A stretch of DNA of 5,904 bases from DSAR01 sp034437315 (GTDB lineage Bacteria; Chloroflexota; Anaerolineae; B4-G1). The DNA is taken from positions 1 through 5,904 of the forward strand of contig DAOTUC010000094.1 in the NCBI GenBank assembly GCA_034437315.1, in the 5' to 3' direction. The notes under the pieces are model-generated. The model saw only the letters and a program-made list of their open reading frames with translations, did no database searches and was not told the origin of the DNA. Made by a program: the position numbers and the translations under genes. Shown here piece by piece: positions 1 through 3,764 of this stretch (within the stretch, counting starts at the first letter, position 1; each line of letters starts with the position of its first letter).

Positions 1-1
1 G

Positions 2-98
2 AGACCCTAAAGGTTTTGCTCAAGGCCGCGCAAACAACGTTTTTGCCTTAAACAATGACCTTTTTCCATCAAAACCAGCGCAAAAACTTTTAGGGTCT
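2..98. repeat. Imperfect long-stem inverted repeat in the intergenic region
   Basis: The left arm at 2-19 (AGACCCTAAAGGTTTTGC) is the near-perfect reverse complement of the right arm at 80-98. The RNA stem would be about 18 bp with one G-U wobble and one bulged A, enclosing a loop of about 60 nt that has further short A/T-rich pairings (GGTTTT at 12-17 with AAAACC at 71-76). It lies 45 nt beyond the stop of the leftward gene, so it could form a 3'-end structure for that transcript. It could equally be a small repeated intergenic (MITE-like) element. No T-tract follows the arm on either strand inside the window, so it is not a classical intrinsic terminator. Which of these it is remains inference. 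Confidence 0.6.
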
Positions 99-142
99 AT
101 GATGGGCCATGCGAAATCCTGAAGACCCCCCACCTATCACCC

Positions 143-1174
143 TCACGGCAGATCAGGGTAAAAGTCGATCGCGTTCCACTCCTCGGTGAAGGAGAGCGCG
201 GCAGCCCGGCCCTTGGCTGCCTGCGGCGCGAACGCGGCCCCGGTGGTCTGTTCGACCGTTTGGACGAGCGTTTCAAAGGGCAGCGCCAGCGCGATCATCG
301 TGCGGGCGTCGTCGATGTAGGTGCGGACCACGTTGGGGCCGTCCACCAAATCGCCCTGGGCGGGGTCCCAGACCAGGAAATACGGCGTGTAATCTCCGTT
401 GGTCGGGTTGTAGAGCAGGCCAACGATGGCGTCATCCCCCATATCCGGGTTGATGCGGGCGGAATTGGCGGGGCGTCCGGTGGCGGCGTTCCCGTCCATA
501 TCCAAGGCGAAAAGCCAGTCGATGTAGGGCGGGGGATTGGGGATCGGTTGGTAGAACTCGATCCACAACACCGTCTCCCCCTCGACCGCCCAATTGACCA
601 GTTGGGGCGGCAGGTTCGCCCCCGGTTCCAGGTTGAGGCGCATGTCCGCGTCGATGCCGGCGTCGCGGATATCCACCCCGCCGGGCGAACCGTCAATCGG
701 GTTGCTGTCTTCGTAAGACGCCACGTCACCCGCCGGATCGGCCGGGGCCGGCGTGGGGGTGGGGGTCACGGTCGGCGTCAGCGTCGACGTAGCGGTCGGT
801 TGCGGCGTGATGGTGGGAGTGGGTGTGCACAGGATGACGCGCACGTTCGCCTGGGCGACGCCGCGCGGCCTGTCGCGAATGACGGTGATGGTGTAATCGC
901 CGGGGGCGTCGGCGGTGAACAGTCCCTGGTCGATAGCGCCTTCCGACGCTTTCCAGGTCAGTTCCGTCTCTTCCTCTACCGCTCCCTCGATGGCGAACTG
1001 ATACGTCTTTCCCAGGCATAGGGTAATCTCGGCCGGGACGATAGATAGCGGGGCCTCTTCCGCAATTGGCCCGCCGGCCGCCCGGATGAGCGTGATGACG
1101 GCGATGACGACGACGACGCCTATCATCCCGATGGTAAACCAGAAGAGCGTTACCCGCGATTTGTCGGTCAGCAT
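143..1174 (-). CDS. Membrane-anchored extracytoplasmic protein with Ig-like domain, Thr/Pro linker and C-terminal beta-rich domain, function unknown
   Basis: This 343-residue protein has a short basic N-terminus and one hydrophobic segment at about residues 8-31. The rest should face outside the membrane; no lipobox or clear cleavage site is visible. Residues 42-115 resemble a bacterial Ig-like (BIG-type) domain, with the pattern LTWKASEGAIDQGLFTADAP followed by GDYTITV. Cys53 and Cys116 flank it and might form a disulfide. Residues 117-145 are a Thr/Pro-rich spacer typical of Chloroflexota surface proteins. Residues 146-343 look like a beta-rich domain with an acidic loop DMDGNAATG (225-233) that could bind calcium; I do not recognise the family. 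The ATG is supported by GAGGAGG five bases upstream. The gene is divergent from rpsF, and its 5' region carries the repeats described separately. It may be a cell-surface binding or adhesion protein, but that is a guess. Confidence 0.85.
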   Translation of the reverse strand: MLTDKSRVTLFWFTIGMIGVVVVIAVITLIRAAGGPIAEEAPLSIVPAEITLCLGKTYQFAIEGAVEEETELTWKASEGAIDQGLFTADAPGDYTITVIRDRPRGVAQANVRVILCTPTPTITPQPTATSTLTPTVTPTPTPAPADPAGDVASYEDSNPIDGSPGGVDIRDAGIDADMRLNLEPGANLPPQLVNWAVEGETVLWIEFYQPIPNPPPYIDWLFALDMDGNAATGRPANSARINPDMGDDAIVGLLYNPTNGDYTPYFLVWDPAQGDLVDGPNVVRTYIDDARTMIALALPFETLVQTVEQTTGAAFAPQAAKGRAAALSFTEEWNAIDFYPDLP

Positions 1175-1179
1175 AATTG

Positions 1180-1186
1180 CCTCCTC
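1180..1186 (-). promoter_or_regulatory. Shine-Dalgarno sequence of the leftward Ig-like gene
   Basis: The minus strand reads GAGGAGG, then CAATT, then ATG. The strong match to the anti-Shine-Dalgarno sequence and the five-base spacing fix the start at 1174. Confidence 0.85.
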
Positions 1187-1211
1187 GGTATCTTATCCAG
1201 GGAATGTTTAG

Positions 1212-1401
1212 TCCGGGCTTGTCCGTGTCGGCTTCCGTCCCCACTCAGTCAATGGCCGGCGCGGATTGTGATCCGCTCTGCACACGTATGCTGCTCACCT
1301 TGTGCCCACTGGATCACAATCCGGGCTTGGCCGTGTCGGCTTCCGTCCCCACCCAGTCAATGGCCGGCGCGGATTGTGATCCGCTCTGCACACGTATGCT
1401 G
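1212..1401. repeat. 82-bp direct repeat, two copies with a 108-bp period
   Basis: Copy 1 is 1212-1293 and copy 2 is 1320-1401. They differ at only two positions (1222/1330 and 1245/1353), so about 80 of 82 bases match. The 26 bp between them (1294-1319) is not repeated after copy 2. The near identity of non-coding copies suggests a recent duplication or active homogenisation. The copies lie in the presumed 5' untranslated or promoter-proximal region of the leftward gene and upstream of the rpsF promoter. No function can be assigned from sequence alone. Confidence 0.92.
1311..1382. repeat. 72-bp segment bounded by 16-bp inverted repeats, overlapping repeat copy 2
   Basis: The left arm 1311-1326 (GGATCACAATCCGGGC) and right arm 1367-1382 (GCGCGGATTGTGATCC) are inverted copies with one mismatch. 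GGCC motifs at 1329-1332 and 1362-1365 extend the potential stem. A third copy of the core GGATTGTGATCC lies at 1263-1274 in repeat copy 1, so the middle arm (1311-1322) can pair with either the upstream or the downstream copy, but not both. The left boundary of copy 1 lacks the matching arm. The segment could be a miniature inverted-repeat element, a pair of alternative RNA hairpins or a repeated protein-binding site. Confidence 0.8.
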
Positions 1402-1412
1402 AGCAGATATCT

Positions 1413-1442
1413 ATTCTAACATGAGGGTAAGCAAAATGCCAG
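1413..1442 (-). promoter_or_regulatory. Candidate promoter for the leftward Ig-like gene
   Basis: On the minus strand CTGGCA (1442-1437) and TAGAAT (1418-1413) are separated by 18 bp. The -10 matches the sigma70 consensus at 5 of 6 bases and the -35 at 4 of 6. If used, the transcript would start near 1406 and carry a leader of about 230 nt containing both repeat copies. No better promoter was seen closer to the start codon. Confidence 0.3.
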
Positions 1443-1476
1443 ACATGTTCAAGCCTATCCCCGGTGGGATAAGTGC

Positions 1477-1505
1477 TTGTCAAAGCGAAAGCTTTGTGTT
1501 ATCAT
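1477..1505 (+). promoter_or_regulatory. Sigma70-type promoter of the rpsF operon
   Basis: TTGTCA at 1477-1482 and TATCAT at 1500-1505 each match the consensus at 5 of 6 positions and are separated by the optimal 17 bp. Transcription would begin near 1512, giving a leader of about 76 nt upstream of rpsF. The spacer contains a short palindrome (AAAGC GAAA GCTTT) of unknown significance. Confidence 0.65.
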
Positions 1506-1532
1506 GTCGCCCGTTACGCGCCTGTTGACAGG

Positions 1533-1574
1533 CTTTCCGCTCCCGGCTGTGTCCGGGGGCAATCCCGAGGAAAG
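1533..1574 (+). promoter_or_regulatory. rpsF leader fold resembling the S6:S18 complex-binding autoregulatory motif
   Basis: CTTTCC (1533-1538) can pair with GGAAAG (1569-1574). Directly stacked on it is an 8-bp hairpin, GCTCCCGG (1539-1546) with CCGGGGGC (1553-1560), with one G-U pair and the loop CUGUGU. The eight bases left unpaired on the 3' side (1561-1568, AAUCCCGA) contain CCG at 1565-1567. A CCG in a bulge flanked by a stem and a hairpin is the defining layout of the known S6:S18-binding leader, which mimics the 16S rRNA site. The GGAAAG strand overlaps the Shine-Dalgarno sequence (AAGGAGG, 1572-1578), so protein binding would stabilise a stem that hides it. Pairing was worked out by eye; repression is inferred from the family. 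Confidence 0.72.
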
Positions 1575-1587
1575 GAGGTGACCGCCT

Positions 1588-1875
1588 GTGCGCAACTACG
1601 AATTGCTTTTCATTATCCACCCCGACGTGGAAGAAGATGATTTTACCGCGATCGTTGAGCGAGTGAGCAAATTAATCACGCGCAACGATGGGCAGGTTAA
1701 ACAGGTCGACCCGTGGGGCATGCGACGACTGGCCTATCCCATTCAGTATCAACGGGAAGGCCAGTATGTGTTGATGAAGATGGATATGCAGCCGCAGGGC
1801 GTGGCCGAGTTGGAAAATGACATCCACCTGGTCGAGCCCATTATGCGCCATATCATCGTGCGACTCGATGTGTAG
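1588..1875 (+). CDS. rpsF: 30S ribosomal protein S6
   Basis: This 95-residue protein has the usual bacterial S6 length and hallmarks: the N-terminal strand MRNYELLFIIHPD, the WGMRRLAYPI segment at residues 43-52, and EGQYVLMKM at 57-65. S6 has a ferredoxin-like fold and binds with S18 to the central domain of 16S rRNA on the 30S platform. The start is GTG, nine bases after the strong Shine-Dalgarno sequence AAGGAGG (1572-1578), and gives the expected S6 N-terminus. It is the first gene of the operon. Its ribosome-binding site is partly within the predicted leader stem, which suggests translational feedback by S6:S18. No acidic C-terminal tail like that of E. coli S6 is present; the protein ends soon after the last strand, as in many other phyla. 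Confidence 0.97.
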   Translation: MRNYELLFIIHPDVEEDDFTAIVERVSKLITRNDGQVKQVDPWGMRRLAYPIQYQREGQYVLMKMDMQPQGVAELENDIHLVEPIMRHIIVRLDV

Positions 1876-1881
1876 TGTGGT

Positions 1882-1933
1882 AGTAAGTGCTCTAAATGAG
1901 TGCTTTAAATGAGTGCTCCAAATGAGTGTTCTG
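1882..1933 (+). repeat. Four tandem 13-bp repeats between rpsF and rpsR
   Basis: The units are 1882-1894, 1895-1907, 1908-1920 and 1921-1933, with consensus AATGAGTGCTYYA. The two middle units differ by two bases; the outer ones are more diverged. The repeat lies just after the rpsF stop, inside the operon, where most bacteria carry ssb. The 13-bp unit is not a multiple of three and each unit contains ATGAG in shifting frames, with no sustained reading frame. It may be a simple slippage product or a scar of a rearrangement. Confidence 0.85.
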
Positions 1934-1972
1934 ATTTGATCACATGCCAATGGCTCGCCGTTGGTTTATTGA

Positions 1973-1978
1973 GGGAGG
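1973..1978 (+). promoter_or_regulatory. Shine-Dalgarno sequence that decides the TTG start of rpsR
   Basis: GGGAGG lies six bases before TTG at 1985-1987. No in-frame ATG or GTG exists near the expected S18 N-terminus, so this site supports the rare TTG initiation codon. A weak hairpin with CCAA (1947-1950) and TTGG (1961-1964) arms lies just upstream. Confidence 0.8.
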
Positions 1979-1984
1979 TTAAAG

Positions 1985-2215
1985 TTGGCAAGAAGATGGT
2001 ATGGCAAACGTCGCCAGCGACATTGCACATTCTGTACTGAAAAGATCGATTATATTGATTACAAGAATACCGATCTGTTGCGCGGTTTCCTGACCGAGCG
2101 GGGAAAGATCAAGCCGCGCCGACGTTCGGGGACCTGTGCGAAGCACCAACGAATATTGTCCAAAGCGATCAAGCGGGCGCGCCACATGGCGTTACTGCCG
2201 TTTGTAACGGATTGA
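1985..2215 (+). CDS. rpsR: 30S ribosomal protein S18, zinc-ribbon form
   Basis: The 76-residue basic protein matches S18: HCTFCTEK at 13-20, IDYIDYKNTDLLRGFLTERGKI at 21-42, and the signature GTCAKHQR followed by AIKRARHMALLPF. Cys14, Cys17, Cys51 and His54 form the CxxC...CxxH set of the zinc-binding version of S18. S18 pairs with S6 and helps form the 30S platform near the mRNA exit channel. Translation starts at TTG. The gene follows rpsF by 109 bp with no intervening ssb and is followed after 67 bp by a foldase gene; rplI, a common downstream neighbour, is not here. The position RRRSGT replaces the more usual RRITGT, a minor variation. Confidence 0.97.
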   Translation: MARRWYGKRRQRHCTFCTEKIDYIDYKNTDLLRGFLTERGKIKPRRRSGTCAKHQRILSKAIKRARHMALLPFVTD

Positions 2216-2243
2216 GCGCAGTTATAAGGGGCTAACAACAATC

Positions 2244-2257
2244 TTGTACATTGTACA
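2244..2257. repeat. Tandem TTGTACA pair forming a 13-bp palindrome between rpsR and the foldase gene
   Basis: TTGTACA occurs twice back to back (2244-2250 and 2251-2257). The same bases form the interrupted palindrome TGTAC-ATT-GTACA (2245-2257). It lies 25 bp before the foldase start. Such a symmetric site could bind a dimeric regulator or reflect a weak -35 element of an internal promoter, but no well-spaced -10 is evident. The function is unassigned. Confidence 0.5.
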
Positions 2258-2282
2258 GCGATTTGGTGAAGTGGGATAAGAT

Positions 2283-3500
2283 ATGGCGAAAAAGTCTAAG
2301 AAGCGTGCGGTAAGAGGATTGACCCGGAAACAAAAATCTCGCCTGGCGCAGGAGCAGAAAACTAAACGGGCCATCATCTGGGGGATAGCGGCCGTGGCGG
2401 TGTTGGTCGTCGGGGTGTTGGCCTATGGCTTCTTTGTAGAAAACGTTGTCAAGGCCAGAAAGCCTGTAGCCAAGGTAGGGCAAGAGCCTATCACTGCATC
2501 GACGTTTCAATCGCGCGTGCTCTTCACGCGCTTACAGATGAATAGTGAGTTGCAATATCTGTATTATCAACAGCAGATGATTGAGGATCCAACCGATCCC
2601 AACGCCGAGTATTACCTGGAGTATCTACAGAATCAAATTCGTGGATTGAGCGACCAGTTATCGGCGCCCAACGCCCCCGTCATCGCCGAACAGACACTGG
2701 AGCGCCTGGTCCGTGAGGAAATCATTCGCCAGGAGGCGGAGCGCCGGGAGATTACGGTATCTTCGGCAGAGATCGATCAGGCTATCGACGAATTCTTCGG
2801 ATACGATCCAAACCCGTCGACGCCGACGCCGTTGGCGGAACCGATATCGCCGTTCACGCCGACTGACGCGCTGATGCCGACGGAAACGCCGTTCCCCACC
2901 CAGGCGCCGATGACGGCTGATGAATACAATCGCCAACGCAGCCAGATGCTGAAGACGATTAAAGCGTCGGAACGGGAGTTTCGCTCCTGGATCGAGGCTT
3001 TCCTGCTGGAGGAGAAGCTTCGGGAGGCCTATATGTCCGAGGTTCCTACCGAGGCGGATCAGGTTCAAATTCATTATATGACGGTGAATAGCGAGATGAA
3101 GGCCAATGAGTTTGTGAATCGATTGGCAGCGGGGGAGGATTTCCAGACCCTGGCGGAGGAAATTCAGAACATCGAGGACGAAGAGATCCGGGGTTACGGT
3201 TATGAATGGGAATGGTTGCCGCAAAGCGTGTTGGAAGAGCGGCTGGGCCCGACGCTGGCCGACCTGGCCTTCAGTTTGGACGTGGGCCAACATAGCCAAC
3301 CGATTCAGGAGGCGGAAGCCGACGGGTGGTTTACGGTCATCAAGGTGATGGGGCGCGAGGTGCGTGAACTGGATGAATCGGTCCGCGAGCAGATGCGGGA
3401 TGAGCGCTTCGAAACGTGGATGGACGCGCAACGCCAGGCGCGCGTCGTCAGAGAAGCGGATTATCTCGAATACGCCCCAGAGATCGAAACGGCATTTTAA
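2283..3500 (+). CDS. Membrane-anchored SurA/PpiC-type peptidyl-prolyl isomerase-like foldase
   Basis: The 405-residue protein starts with a very basic cytoplasmic tail (1-29). One transmembrane segment (about 30-51) follows, so the rest should face outside. Residues 60-172 resemble the SurA N-terminal chaperone domain, including VAKVGQEPITASTFQSRV and LVREEIIRQEAERREITVS. A Thr/Pro-rich spacer (about 175-210) interrupts the helical region, which resumes at 211-258. Residues 260-357 match the parvulin fold: VQIHYMTV (His264 in the usual HILV place), FVNRLAAGEDFQTLAEE, and LADLAFSLDVGQHSQPIQEAEADGWFTVIKV. The usual GGDLGWF block is replaced by YGYEWEWLP, so isomerase activity is uncertain and a chaperone role is possible. 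ATG is preceded only by a weak GTGGGA. It is the last gene of the rpsF operon before the terminator. It would help exported proteins fold, like PrsA or SurA. Confidence 0.85.
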   Translation: MAKKSKKRAVRGLTRKQKSRLAQEQKTKRAIIWGIAAVAVLVVGVLAYGFFVENVVKARKPVAKVGQEPITASTFQSRVLFTRLQMNSELQYLYYQQQMIEDPTDPNAEYYLEYLQNQIRGLSDQLSAPNAPVIAEQTLERLVREEIIRQEAERREITVSSAEIDQAIDEFFGYDPNPSTPTPLAEPISPFTPTDALMPTETPFPTQAPMTADEYNRQRSQMLKTIKASEREFRSWIEAFLLEEKLREAYMSEVPTEADQVQIHYMTVNSEMKANEFVNRLAAGEDFQTLAEEIQNIEDEEIRGYGYEWEWLPQSVLEERLGPTLADLAFSLDVGQHSQPIQEAEADGWFTVIKVMGREVRELDESVREQMRDERFETWMDAQRQARVVREADYLEYAPEIETAF

Positions 3501-3559
3501 TCGGATTGGCTCGTAATCATCCGGCTTGTGGCCCGATCCAGAGGCGCAACCTGATTAGC

Positions 3560-3591
3560 AAACTCCGCAGAACGTTCTGCGGAGTTTTTTT
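3560..3591 (+). terminator. Intrinsic terminator of the rpsF-rpsR-foldase operon
   Basis: The stretch 3561-3586 is a perfect 26-bp palindrome centred between 3573 and 3574. Its stem begins AACTCCGCAGA and has the central AACGTT as the loop region. Seven T residues follow (3585-3591). It lies 60 bp after the foldase stop. On the minus strand the palindrome is not followed by a T-tract, so it should work mainly rightward. Confidence 0.93.
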
Positions 3592-3764
3592 GTTATCCTT
3601 AAGAGACTATAAAAAGCGGCGCTCCAGGATGTTGCAGGGTTTCGCTCTAAGGAGTGTATCGTAGCGCGTCAACCTAAGGGCCCAAAGGTGGATTGACTTT
3701 GCGGCACGTGTTTTCAACCGCCGTGGAACGAGAAGTTAACATCGCCGAGTTGGTCACAGAACCG
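3592..3764. other. Convergent intergenic spacer
   Basis: This spacer lies between the operon terminator and the stop of the leftward kinase gene. Only short imperfect pairings are present, such as around GGGCCC at 3679-3684. No intrinsic terminator for the leftward gene, promoter or RNA gene was recognised. Confidence 0.6.

Larger units (their letters stand above)
1175..1587. other. Divergent intergenic region between the Ig-like gene and rpsF
   Basis: This 413-bp gap has no convincing gene. An open frame across it on the plus strand is produced by the 108-bp repeat period, which is a multiple of three; its peptide simply repeats a low-complexity sequence and has no recognisable domain. From left to right the region contains the Shine-Dalgarno sequence of the leftward gene, two copies of an 82-bp repeat, a candidate leftward promoter, a good rightward promoter and the structured rpsF leader. 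Confidence 0.8.

Noticed and set aside
260..1021. Plus-strand 253-codon frame over the Ig-like gene
   Set aside because: It is antisense to a gene with a transmembrane segment, an Ig-like domain and a strong Shine-Dalgarno site. The Arg/Gly/Val-rich peptide is a typical shadow.
1212..1401. CRISPR-like repeat
   Set aside because: There are only two copies of an 82-bp unit, with a 26-bp non-repeated interval and no cas genes, so it does not fit a CRISPR array.
1177..1419. Plus-strand open frame of 80 codons in the divergent intergenic region
   Set aside because: It arises from the 108-bp direct repeat, whose period keeps the frame. The peptide is a repeated low-complexity sequence with no domain and no convincing ribosome-binding site.
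1525..1530. Perfect -35 hexamer TTGACA in the rpsF leader
   Set aside because: There is no acceptable -10 about 17 bp downstream (TGTGTC), and the bases sit in a small GCCTG/CAGGC hairpin within the leader.
2658..3431. Minus-strand open frame inside the foldase gene
   Set aside because: It is a mirror of the foldase coding sequence, rich in Arg and Leu as expected of an antisense reading, with no domain.
3646..3690. Possible small gene after AAGGAG in the convergent spacer
   Set aside because: The only start-like codon directly after it (GTG at 3654) gives a frame that ends after seven codons, and no peptide feature supports it.
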